Source: an uncultured Bacteroidia bacterium (GTDB lineage: Bacteria > Bacteroidota > Bacteroidia > Bacteroidales > UBA932). From it: a DNA stretch of 34,998 nt. The stretch's first letter is position 1, and every line of letters starts with the position of its first letter. The notes under the pieces are model-generated. The model was not told where the DNA came from. It saw only the letters and a list, made by a program, of their open reading frames with translations, and made no database searches. The stretch spans positions 1-34,998 of the forward strand of contig CACXNA010000019.1 of NCBI GenBank assembly GCA_902768985.1. The letters run 5' to 3'. Shown piece after piece: positions 15,474 through 23,040 of the stretch. Made by a program: the position numbers and the translations under genes.

Positions 15474-16714
15474 TTATTCTTCTGTTCCGAGAGATTCTTG
15501 TAGTAGGTGGCGAGATCCTGCTCGCCCAGGGCTTCGAGCACCTTGGAGTAGTGCTCCAGCACCACGGCGCTGTCCTTGCCGCCGTAGAGCATCGCGTGCT
15601 TGAAATACGGCTTGGCCTCCTTGGGCTTGCGCAGCAGGTACAGCAGCCAGCCGTAGGTGTCCAGGTAGGTGGCGTTGTCAGGCTCCAGCTCGATGGTGCG
15701 GCGGCTCATCTTGAGCGCCTTGCGAAGCTGGCGGCCCTCCTGCGAGAGGTAGTATGCATAATTGTTGAGCACGGAAGTGCGGTCGGGGTCGACCTTCAGA
15801 GCCTGCTCATAGATTTCGTAAGCCTTCTTGCTGTCCTCCAGCTGTTGGTAATAGACGTCGCCGGCGATCGAGAGGGCCTCGGCCAGGTGGTCGTTGTTGC
15901 CCTGGGCGCGCGCCAGGTCCGCCATCACGTCGCACTGCGCCAGGACGGCGTCCCAGTCCTGCTTGATGTAGCACATGCGCAGCTTGAGCAGCTGGATGTC
16001 GTAGTCTTCCGGATGCAGCTCGCGGTCCAGGTCCACCAGTCGGTTGATCGTATCGCCCCATACCCAGTAGAAGGAGGCGTCGATGTTGTCCATCAGCACG
16101 GTCAGGTAGTTGCTCTTCATCTCCGGACGCAGGTCCTCGTTGTGGATCAGCTCCTCCAGCGCGGCGAAGAAAGCCGGGAAATTGCCCGTCCTGCGCAGCA
16201 CCTCCGTCCGCCCGAACTGAGCCGGGGCGAACTCCGGATCCATCAGCAGGGCCTGGTTGTAATAGGCCAGGGCCGTGGAATCCTGCCGGGCGGCGACCTT
16301 GGCGTCTGCCACCATCGAGAGGGTATTGGGGTTGTTGTACAGCGACGGCGCCATCTTGATCAGCTTTTCGATATAGTCCGCGGCGCGGATCTGGTCGCGC
16401 CGGGCGTCGTAGAGCGTCGCCATCGCAAAGATGTACCAGGTATTGGTCGAATCCGCCTGCACGGCTTGCAGGAGATGCGTTTCGGCCGCGTCGAGGTCAC
16501 GCGTGTTCAGCTCGCACAGGCCGAGGTAGTAGTTGACGGCGTCGTCGTCCGGGTCCTGCGCGTGAAGCTGCGCGAACAGCTCCTTCGCCTGGCCGTACTG
16601 ACCTTCGGCGTAGGCCGCCGTGGCCGTCAGGAAAAGATCATCCCACGTCTGCCCCTGCGCCGGGAGGGAGCAAGAGAGCAGAAAGAGGGCTGCGTATAGG
16701 AAAAACTTGCGCAT
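15470..16714 (-). CDS. Secreted tetratricopeptide-repeat protein
   Basis: A 414-residue TPR protein. Signal sequence is residues 1-22 (MRKFFLYAALFLLSCSLPAQ); LLSC could also act as a lipobox, so lipoprotein or soluble periplasmic form is open. TPR units repeat from about 25 onward, e.g. AYAEGQYGQAKELFAQLHAQDPDD, YYLGLCELNTRDLDAAETHL, AYEIYEQALKVDPDR, and TYGWLLYLLRKPKEAKPYF near the end. It probably scaffolds protein complexes. The ATG at 16714 is preferred over the GTG at 16723, because the latter lies at the end of the -7 box. Coupling to the EnvC-like gene suggests a role in envelope or division. Confidence 0.88.
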   Translation of the reverse strand: MRKFFLYAALFLLSCSLPAQGQTWDDLFLTATAAYAEGQYGQAKELFAQLHAQDPDDDAVNYYLGLCELNTRDLDAAETHLLQAVQADSTNTWYIFAMATLYDARRDQIRAADYIEKLIKMAPSLYNNPNTLSMVADAKVAARQDSTALAYYNQALLMDPEFAPAQFGRTEVLRRTGNFPAFFAALEELIHNEDLRPEMKSNYLTVLMDNIDASFYWVWGDTINRLVDLDRELHPEDYDIQLLKLRMCYIKQDWDAVLAQCDVMADLARAQGNNDHLAEALSIAGDVYYQQLEDSKKAYEIYEQALKVDPDRTSVLNNYAYYLSQEGRQLRKALKMSRRTIELEPDNATYLDTYGWLLYLLRKPKEAKPYFKHAMLYGGKDSAVVLEHYSKVLEALGEQDLATYYKNLSEQKNK

Positions 16715-16722
16715 ACAAGACA

Positions 16723-16730
16723 CAAAAATA
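16723..16730 (-). promoter_or_regulatory. -7 box (TATTTTTG) for the TPR/EnvC-like operon
   Basis: Exact TAnnTTTG match on the minus strand, eight bases before the ATG at 16714. Confidence 0.6.
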
Positions 16731-16755
16731 TGTATTTTTTGTGAGAAAAATTGGC

Positions 16756-16763
16756 TATTTTCG
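16756..16763 (+). promoter_or_regulatory. Near-match -7 box (TATTTTCG) for the ECF sigma gene
   Basis: One mismatch to TAnnTTTG, 25 bases before the ATG at 16789. It faces the TPR operon promoter, giving a divergent pair. Confidence 0.35.
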
Positions 16764-16788
16764 TGGGAATTAAAAATTCGGGCAGTTG

Positions 16789-17349
16789 ATGCAACTTTTC
16801 AAAGACAAGAAGCATCTTAACTCTCGGGAAACAGAATGGATCGAAGGGGCGAAACGCGGCGACCGCCGCAGCCAGAAAGCCATCTACGACCTCCTGTCTG
16901 CCAAAATGTTCGCAGTTTGCCTGCGCTACATGGGCGACCGGGACGCCGCCGAGGATATCCTCCAGGATGGTTTCGTGACTCTTTTTTCCAAACTGGACAG
17001 CTATTCGGGAGAGGGTTCTTTCGAAGGCTGGGCCCGCAAGATCTTTGTGAACACTGCGTTGATGAGTCTCAGGAAAAAAGACGTACTCAAGAACACCGAG
17101 GATGTGGACGCCGCGTGGAATATCACCAGCGACGACCCTACGGCCATCCAGCGGATCGGATACAAAGACCTGCTCAAGATGATCGCCGTCCTGCCTCCGG
17201 GCTTCCGGACGGTCTTCAACATGTATGTAATTGAAGGATATTCACACAAGGAGATCGCCGAGGCGCTGGAGATTTCCGAGACCACTTCCCGCTCGCAGTT
17301 GCAGCGGGCGCGCGTATTGTTGCAAACGAAGATTAAAGAGAAGTATTAA
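16789..17349 (+). CDS. ECF-type RNA polymerase sigma factor
   Basis: A 186-residue sigma-70 family protein with only regions 2 and 4. Region 2 has LRYMGDRDAAEDILQDGFV and FEGWARKIFVNTALMSLRK (about 45-103), and region 4 has LPPGFRTVFNMYVIEGYSHKEIAEALEISETT in two motifs, LPPGFRTVFNMYVIEG and SHKEIAEALEIS (about 133-165). It directs polymerase to an unknown regulon. ATG at 16789 is chosen; a TTG one codon earlier is possible. The next gene begins one base after its stop, and that partner has an N-terminal cytosolic segment and a membrane helix, so it may be the anti-sigma factor. Confidence 0.93.
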   Translation: MQLFKDKKHLNSRETEWIEGAKRGDRRSQKAIYDLLSAKMFAVCLRYMGDRDAAEDILQDGFVTLFSKLDSYSGEGSFEGWARKIFVNTALMSLRKKDVLKNTEDVDAAWNITSDDPTAIQRIGYKDLLKMIAVLPPGFRTVFNMYVIEGYSHKEIAEALEISETTSRSQLQRARVLLQTKIKEKY

Positions 17350-17350
17350 G

Positions 17351-18568
17351 ATGCCGGACACTGGATTCGAGAAGTTCGATCTGGAAATGAGGTCGATGCT
17401 TGCAGATGCGGAGGTGAAGCCCTCACACCGCGTCTGGAAGGGTGTGTCCGCGCGTCTGGACGCCGACGCCGCACCCGTCGCCAACCCTTGGGGTTGGCTG
17501 AAATGGGCCGGCATGAGCCTGGCTGCCGCCGCAGCCGTGGCCGCGGGCGTCTTCTTCTTCTCCGGCACACGAACCTCAATTCCAACCAAAATTCTCAACC
17601 AATCGCAAGCAGATATGCTTGCACAGACCGGTGAAGCTGCCGGTGCTCCGACGGACGTCGCGGCCCCGGCAGCTATCCCGGCTTCTGAGGTAGGGAGCGC
17701 GGCGCCGCAAGCCGCTTCCCGTCCCGCTGTCCGCTCCGCCCGCCCGCAGGCGCTGGATTCCCGTCCGGCCCCGGCGCAGGAAGTGATCGGGGAGCAGCCC
17801 GTCCCGGAGACCGTCGCCGCCCAGCCGGCTGAACAGCCGCAGCAGGCGACGGCCTCCGAGCCCGGGCGCCAAAGCACCCGCCAGGCCCGGACCGTTACGG
17901 TCGAGCCTGTGGCCGATCCCTTCGCCGCGCTTGAGCCGGAGCGCAAGGGCTTCAAGCCCCGCCTGGCCCTCTACGCGCAGGGCTCCGTCGGCAGCAATGA
18001 CGCCAGTGGCCGTCCGGCCGCTCCCGGGGCCCGCATGGCCCCCGGCGCGCAGGATGAGTTCTCCGAGATCCTCGGCAGCAGCTCGACCTATGGCGTGCCG
18101 TTCACGCTCGGCCTGGGCGTCCGCGTCTATGTGGCCCCCAGCCTGTCCCTCGGCACGGGCGTCGATTATTCCCTGCTCACCCGCACCTTCACGGGCGGCT
18201 ATCAGGGCACTCCAGGAACCGTTTCCCACACAATACAATACATCGGCATCCCGGTCCATCTTTACTATGACATCCTGACTTCGGACCGGATCAAGTTCTA
18301 CGCTTACGGCGGCGGTGAGGTCGAGTTTTGCATCGGCAACAAGTACCGCCTCTTCGGATCCCCGGACATTGTCCGTGACTACAAGGTGAACAACCCGCTC
18401 TTCTCCGTCGGCGCCGGTCTCGGCGTGGAGTTCCGTCTCGGGCGCACCCTCGGCCTGTACGTGGACCCGGGCGTGAACTACTACTTCCCCGGCAACCAGC
18501 CTCGCAGCATCCGCACGGACAAGCCACTGATGCTGAATTTCGACGCCGGATTGCGGTTTAATTTCTGA
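17351..18568 (+). CDS. Putative anti-sigma-like protein fused to a C-terminal beta-barrel domain
   Basis: A 405-residue protein with an unusual layout: a short cytosolic N-terminus (about 1-48, FEKFDLEMRSMLADAEVKPS, VWKGVSARLD), one membrane helix (about 50-71), a long Ala/Pro/Gln-rich linker (about 75-200), then an outer-membrane beta-barrel-like domain (about 205-405, FTLGLGVRVYVAPSLSLGTG, GIPVHLYYDIL, ending NFDAGLRFNF with terminal Phe). It directly follows the ECF sigma gene (one-base gap), so it could span both membranes and pass a surface signal to the sigma factor. No classical anti-sigma zinc motif is seen. The function is inference from context and layout. Confidence 0.82.
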   Translation: MPDTGFEKFDLEMRSMLADAEVKPSHRVWKGVSARLDADAAPVANPWGWLKWAGMSLAAAAAVAAGVFFFSGTRTSIPTKILNQSQADMLAQTGEAAGAPTDVAAPAAIPASEVGSAAPQAASRPAVRSARPQALDSRPAPAQEVIGEQPVPETVAAQPAEQPQQATASEPGRQSTRQARTVTVEPVADPFAALEPERKGFKPRLALYAQGSVGSNDASGRPAAPGARMAPGAQDEFSEILGSSSTYGVPFTLGLGVRVYVAPSLSLGTGVDYSLLTRTFTGGYQGTPGTVSHTIQYIGIPVHLYYDILTSDRIKFYAYGGGEVEFCIGNKYRLFGSPDIVRDYKVNNPLFSVGAGLGVEFRLGRTLGLYVDPGVNYYFPGNQPRSIRTDKPLMLNFDAGLRFNF

Positions 18569-18588
18569 TTGACAAAAATTAAACGATT

Positions 18589-18636
18589 AACACCCTGCAA
18601 AAAGATACGAATCTTACTGCAGGGTGTTGTTTTTTT
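18589..18636 (+). terminator. Terminator after the sigma/barrel operon
   Basis: Perfect 11-bp stem AACACCCTGCA (18589-18599) / TGCAGGGTGTT (18618-18628), with a small AAGAT/ATCTT hairpin in the loop, followed by a T-run interrupted by one G. Confidence 0.85.
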
Positions 18637-18660
18637 GTGCTTCTTTGCAAAACAGTCGCG

Positions 18661-19089
18661 CTAGGCTTCCTCCCAGCTCAGCGTGCGGGTGCCGTCCGGA
18701 TCGACGGTAATGGAGACGGGGAGCGTCTCCTCCGGCAGCAGATCCTCGATGTTCTCCGGCCATTCCATGAGGCAGAGGGCGCCGCTGTCCAGATAGTCGT
18801 ACAGACCGATATCGAGCGCTTCCGCCGGCTTCGTGATCCGGTAGAAGTCGAAATGGTAGACCGGCTCTCCCGCCGCCGTGCGGTACTCGTTGACGATGGC
18901 GAAGGTCGGGGAGCTGACAGCGTCGGAACGCACCCCCAGGCGGCGGCAGAGCGCCGTGATGAAGGTGGTCTTCCCGGCTCCCATGGAGGCATGGAAGGCG
19001 ATGAGACGGTGCTCGCCGATGCGGCGCAGGAACTCGTCCGCAGCGGCGTCGATCTCCGACAGGGAGGGTATGACGATCCGATTTGACAT
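18661..19089 (-). CDS. tsaE: tRNA threonylcarbamoyladenosine biosynthesis ATPase TsaE
   Basis: A 142-residue P-loop protein that works with TsaB, TsaC and TsaD to form the t6A base next to the anticodon of ANN-decoding tRNAs. The Walker A is ASMGAGKTTF (34-43), followed by the family-specific VSSPTFAIVNEY and YHFDFYRI, then LMEWPENIEDLLP (the last conserved block with Trp). Length is normal. The start ATG at 19089 lies seven bases after a -7 box. The gene is divergent from comM, 30 bases apart. Confidence 0.95.
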   Translation of the reverse strand: MSNRIVIPSLSEIDAAADEFLRRIGEHRLIAFHASMGAGKTTFITALCRRLGVRSDAVSSPTFAIVNEYRTAAGEPVYHFDFYRITKPAEALDIGLYDYLDSGALCLMEWPENIEDLLPEETLPVSITVDPDGTRTLSWEEA

Positions 19090-19096
19090 GACGATG

Positions 19097-19104
19097 CAAA
19101 GATA
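19097..19104 (-). promoter_or_regulatory. tsaE: -7 box (TATCTTTG) for tsaE
   Basis: Exact TAnnTTTG match on the minus strand, seven bases before the ATG at 19089. Confidence 0.6.
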
Positions 19105-19119
19105 CTAAATATATAAACT

Positions 19120-20691
19120 ATGTTAACACACATTCACGGTGCAAAATGCATCGGGATCGACGCCGTCGAGGTCACGGTGGAGATCGACATCGACCGCGGT
19201 ATTGGCATTCATTTGGTCGGCCTGGCCGACGTGGCCGTCAAGGAGAGCCTGCTTCGTACCACCACCGCCCTGGAAGCGCTGGGCTTCCATATTCCGGGAA
19301 AACGTATTGTCATCAACCTGGCGCCGGCCGATCTGCGCAAGAACGGCAGCGGCTACGATCTCCCGATCGCCATCGGGATCATCGCCGCTTCCGAGCAGCG
19401 GGACCTGCCGCGCGCGGGGCAGTTCATCCTCATGGGCGAGCTGGGCCTGGACGGGAGCGTGCGCCCCATCCCAGGCGCGCTGCCCTTCGCCGAGATGGCC
19501 CGCAAGGCGGGCTACGAAGGTATCATCCTGCCGGTCGAGTCCGCCATGGAAGCGGCGGAGTTCCGGGAGATGCAGGTCTATGGCGTCGGGGGGTTGGGCG
19601 ATGTCGTCCAGATCCTGGAGGGGAAGGAGGACTGCCAGGACCAGCTGGTCTGGAACACGCGCCTCTACCAGAAGGCGCATCGCGCCCGCATGGCCGCGCC
19701 CCGGGCGGAGAGCGGCATCGACTTCGCCGATATCATCGGGCAGGAGGGCGCCAAGCGCGGCCTGGAAATCGCCGCGGCCGGTGGCCACAATATCGTGATG
19801 GTCGGTGCACCGGGCGCCGGGAAGAGCTCCCTGGCCAAGGCCCTGGCGGACATCCTGCCGCCCATGACGAAGGAGGAGGCGCTCGTCACGAGCAAGATTT
19901 ACTCCGTGGCCGGGAAGGGAAGCCCGCAGGACGGGCTCGTCCGGCGCCGGCCCTTCCGGGCGCCGCATTACTCCGCCTCGCTCCCCGCCATCGTGGGCGG
20001 GGGCGGCGGGGACAGCATCCTCCCCGGGGAGGTCTCCCTCGCCCACGGCGGGGTGCTGTTTCTCGACGAAGTCGGGCAGATGCCCAAGTCGGTCATCGAG
20101 GCCCTCCGGGGGCCGATCGAGGACCGGCGCGTCTGCATTTCCCGCCTCAAGGCGAAGGTGGAATTCCCCTCCTCCTTCATGCTCGTGGCGGCCTCCAACC
20201 CCTGCCCCTGCGGGTACTACGGCGAGGGGGACCGCTGCACCTGCACGCCCACCCAGCGGCAGAACTACCTCTCGAAACTCTCGGGACCGATTATGGATCG
20301 AATAGATTTACACGTGTGGATGCACCCGGTGCCGGCCGACCGCATCATCAATGCGCAGAAGGCGGAGTCGAGCGAGGCCGTGGCGGCGCGGGTGCTCCAG
20401 GCGCGCATCGTGCAGAAGCACCGCTTCGCGCCGGGCCCCACCGCGACCAACGCGGAGATGGACCTCAAGCAGATCGAGCGCTTCTGCCCGCTGAGCGAGG
20501 CCTGCCGGACCACGCTGGAGGGGCTGATGACCAAGCTGGGCCTCTCCATGCGCGCCTACTTCCGCATCATCAAGGTCGCCCGCACGATCGCGGACCTCGA
20601 GGGCGCGCAGGACATCCGTCCCACACACCTCCTCGAGGCCGCCTCCTACCGCTTCCTCGATCGCCGGAATCTCTATGACTTAATCAAATAA
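19120..20691 (+). CDS. comM: YifB/ComM family Mg-chelatase-like AAA+ ATPase
   Basis: A 523-residue helicase-like AAA+ ATPase. In other bacteria ComM drives branch migration during natural transformation, extending integration of incoming DNA; the gene is also kept in non-competent species. The N-terminal Lon-like S16-type fold (about 1-170) carries VGLADVAVKESLLR and GYDLPIAIGIIAAS. The AAA+ domain has Walker A GAPGAGKSS (229-237), Walker B VLFLDE with D316-E317, and RPFRAPHYSAS. A Cys-rich stretch NPCPCGYYGEGDRCTC could bind zinc. The C-terminal Mg-chelatase subdomain ends with the sensor-2-like SMRAYFRIIKVARTIADLEG. Length and domain order match the family. No clear -7 box precedes it. Confidence 0.94.
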   Translation: MLTHIHGAKCIGIDAVEVTVEIDIDRGIGIHLVGLADVAVKESLLRTTTALEALGFHIPGKRIVINLAPADLRKNGSGYDLPIAIGIIAASEQRDLPRAGQFILMGELGLDGSVRPIPGALPFAEMARKAGYEGIILPVESAMEAAEFREMQVYGVGGLGDVVQILEGKEDCQDQLVWNTRLYQKAHRARMAAPRAESGIDFADIIGQEGAKRGLEIAAAGGHNIVMVGAPGAGKSSLAKALADILPPMTKEEALVTSKIYSVAGKGSPQDGLVRRRPFRAPHYSASLPAIVGGGGGDSILPGEVSLAHGGVLFLDEVGQMPKSVIEALRGPIEDRRVCISRLKAKVEFPSSFMLVAASNPCPCGYYGEGDRCTCTPTQRQNYLSKLSGPIMDRIDLHVWMHPVPADRIINAQKAESSEAVAARVLQARIVQKHRFAPGPTATNAEMDLKQIERFCPLSEACRTTLEGLMTKLGLSMRAYFRIIKVARTIADLEGAQDIRPTHLLEAASYRFLDRRNLYDLIK

Positions 20692-20696
20692 CCCCT

Positions 20697-22334
20697 CTAG
20701 ATCCGCAGGATCTCGTCGGCGCGGGCGGAGATGGCTTCGCGATGCGAGATGAAGAGCAGGGTGCGGGAGCCGTGGTAGCGGGTGTAGAGGCGGTCGAGCA
20801 GGGTGTTCTCGGTCTCGGCGTCGAGCGCCGAGGTGGATTCGTCCAGCACCAGGATGCCGCCCTCGTGCAGCAGCGCGCGGGCGATGGCGATGCGCTGGGC
20901 CTGCCCCTCGCTGAGGCCGCTTCCGGTCTCGCCGCAGGGCGTGTCAAGCCCTTCGGGCAAATCGAACACGAAGTCCGCGACCGCGGCGTGCAGCGCGTCG
21001 CGCAACTCCTCCTCGGAGGCGTCGGCGCGCGCGAGCAGCAGGTTCTCGCGGATGGTGCCGCTGAAGAGCGAATTCCCCTGCGGGACATAGCGGAAATTGC
21101 CGCGCAGCGCGGGCCCGGCAGGGTGCTCCCCGGCCGCGTCATAGAGCGTGACGCTGCCCGCCGTGGGCTTGAGCAGGCCCAGGATGAGCCGGCTGAGCGT
21201 GCTCTTGCCGGCGCCGGTGGGCCCCATGATCACAGTCATCGTGCCCGGCGCAAAGTCGTGGCTGAAGCCGGACAGGATCTTCTCCTCCGGCCGGTCGGCG
21301 TAGGCGAAATCCATATTCGTACAGCGGATGCCCGGCGCGCTCTCGAGGGCCACGGGCGCCTCGCCGAAGGCCTCCTGTTCCAGCGCCTGCAGGTCCATCA
21401 GACGCTCCACGGACGTGGAGGCGTGGATGAAGGCGGGGATCTGGCGGGCCAGTTCGGCAATCGGGCGCTGCACCTGGCCGACGAGCTGCAGGAACGCGGT
21501 CATCATACCATAGGTGACGGCGCCGCTGCGGATGCCCAGCACGCCCCAGAGGAACGCGGCGGCATAGCCGCCCAGGAAACCGAAGATCATGAACCCGCGC
21601 GCCACGGCGTTGTAGCGGATGCGGGTGACGGTCTGGTCCTGCAGCTCCTTCTGCATGCCGCCCAGGCGGGCCAGCACGCGCTCGGCGCCAATGAGCGTCA
21701 GCACCACGAGGCGCTTCTGCAGGTTCTCCTGCATGTGCTGCTGGATCTCGGCGTCCTGCTTGCGGATGCGCTCCGTGAGCGCGCGCAGTTTCTTGAAGAA
21801 CATGCGCGAACCTACGACGGCGGTGACCATCAGGACGATGAGCACCCAGAGCAGGTTCGGGGCCATGAGCAGAAGGTATACGGATGCGGCGATGAGCTGC
21901 ACCACGGTGATGACGACTTCCGGAATACGTGTACAGAGCAGCTCGGTGACCACGCGCACGTCCTCTTCGAGGCGGTTCACGGCGTCACCGCTGCGGTAGG
22001 CCTCGCGGCCGGTCCAGCTGCTGCGCAGCACACGCGCGAAGGTGTCGCGCCGCAGCTCGTTGCCGCTGCGGACGCTATTGTAGCTCTCCCAGGCCGAGGC
22101 GGACACCGCGCAGATCAGCTGGAGCAGCATGATGCCCAGCAGGATGCCGATGTGCAGGGGGAGCGGGGCGTCCAGCTCGCCGGTGGCGATATCGACCAGG
22201 CGCTTGCAGATCCACACGAAGCCCAGCGATGCGGCGATGCGGACGGCGCCGATGAATACGCTGAGCGCAATCCGGCCCCGGACGGGGCGGATCATGGGGC
22301 GCAGGCCCCGGATAGCTTGGCGTAGCGGAATCAT
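20697..22334 (-). CDS. ABC exporter, fused permease and ATPase, in the HprK/S26/PqqD set
   Basis: A 545-residue type-IV half transporter. The transmembrane domain (about 20-300) has five to six helices, followed by a complete nucleotide-binding domain with Walker A GPTGAGKS (371-378), signature LSEGQ (474-478) and Walker B ILVLDE (494-499). It should work as a homodimer. No C39 peptidase domain is present. Its start overlaps the stop of the PqqD-like gene (ATGA at 22331-22334). The context (kinase, peptidase and PqqD-like carrier) suggests export of a small peptide or modified product, as in lasso-peptide and related clusters. The substrate is not known; lipid export is an alternative. Confidence 0.9.
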   Translation of the reverse strand: MIPLRQAIRGLRPMIRPVRGRIALSVFIGAVRIAASLGFVWICKRLVDIATGELDAPLPLHIGILLGIMLLQLICAVSASAWESYNSVRSGNELRRDTFARVLRSSWTGREAYRSGDAVNRLEEDVRVVTELLCTRIPEVVITVVQLIAASVYLLLMAPNLLWVLIVLMVTAVVGSRMFFKKLRALTERIRKQDAEIQQHMQENLQKRLVVLTLIGAERVLARLGGMQKELQDQTVTRIRYNAVARGFMIFGFLGGYAAAFLWGVLGIRSGAVTYGMMTAFLQLVGQVQRPIAELARQIPAFIHASTSVERLMDLQALEQEAFGEAPVALESAPGIRCTNMDFAYADRPEEKILSGFSHDFAPGTMTVIMGPTGAGKSTLSRLILGLLKPTAGSVTLYDAAGEHPAGPALRGNFRYVPQGNSLFSGTIRENLLLARADASEEELRDALHAAVADFVFDLPEGLDTPCGETGSGLSEGQAQRIAIARALLHEGGILVLDESTSALDAETENTLLDRLYTRYHGSRTLLFISHREAISARADEILRI

Positions 22335-22606
22335 TTCTCCAAAGCAATTAGGCCGGCGTCCCGCCAGGATGCCAGCAATTTATCTATATCGGCGCGCGCC
22401 TGCCGCGCGTCCACGTCGTAGCGCGCCGTCAGCAGGGCCACCAGGTCCTCAGGCGTAAAGTCCCTGTCCTGCACCTGCTCCCACAGATACGCGGCGGTGG
22501 CGTTCAGCGAGATAACCTTGCTGAAGTCGACCCGGTCGAGTCCCTCCGCCGTAACGATATGGTCATTTCCGATCGATCGGAGCACAAAACCTTCGAGCAG
22601 TCTCAT
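22331..22606 (-). CDS. PqqD-like protein (RiPP recognition element fold)
   Basis: A 91-residue protein with the PqqD pattern: GFVLRSIGNDHIVTAEG, then VISLNATAAYLWEQVQDRDFT with the conserved LN-x-(T/S)A-x2-LW motif, then EDLVALLTARYDVDARQARADIDKLL. In PqqD and lasso/thiopeptide systems this winged-helix unit binds a precursor leader peptide and presents it to modifying enzymes. No radical SAM enzyme is present here. Its start overlaps the peptidase gene stop and its stop overlaps the ABC gene start, giving tight translational coupling. Confidence 0.88.
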   Translation of the reverse strand: MRLLEGFVLRSIGNDHIVTAEGLDRVDFSKVISLNATAAYLWEQVQDRDFTPEDLVALLTARYDVDARQARADIDKLLASWRDAGLIALEK

Positions 22607-23040
22607 ATAGTATTCCTTATAAACAAGCGTTTGTAGATGGCGAGCAGGTAGCGGCGGACGGGCTTCAGCGCACGCCAGAGGCGGGCGCGGCCCGGCGCGC
22701 GGCGCCGCCCGGACGGGCGGATGATCTCCGTCACGGTGCCGAGCACGTCGGCGACGGTGCAGCGCTCCGTGCCGGCGAGGTTGCCGTCGCCCATCAGGGT
22801 GAGGGCGTCGCCCTCGCGCGCGACGACGCGGTGCAGCAGATAGCGCTCCCCGGCCTGGACCAGCACGATGTCGCCGACGGCCACGTCCGCCTGTCGGCGA
22901 ATCGCGACCCGGTCCACGCCGCCCCGGATGAAGGGCAGCATGCTATTCCCCGAAGGGATGATGACGGCCTCGCGCCCGTCGCGCAGCACGGCCGCCACCT
23001 CGCCGAGGAGGACTTCGTTGGGCAGGGTACGCTTATCCAT
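22603..23040 (-). CDS. S24/S26-family peptidase (signal peptidase-like)
   Basis: A 145-residue protein with the signal-peptidase-like active-site region: nucleophile S33 in IIPSGNSMLP and H70 in YLLHRVV, where bacterial SPase I has Lys but the Sec11/SipW type has His. VGDIVLV and LTLMGDGN complete the fold. There is no clear N-terminal membrane anchor; a basic and hydrophobic tail (RRYLLAIYKRLFIRN) ends the protein. It may trim a leader peptide for the ABC exporter. ATG at 23040 is chosen because it lies 8 bases within the upstream stop region and starts the conserved part; the longer form would extend into the kinase gene. Confidence 0.85.
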   Translation of the reverse strand: MDKRTLPNEVLLGEVAAVLRDGREAVIIPSGNSMLPFIRGGVDRVAIRRQADVAVGDIVLVQAGERYLLHRVVAREGDALTLMGDGNLAGTERCTVADVLGTVTEIIRPSGRRRAPGRARLWRALKPVRRYLLAIYKRLFIRNTI

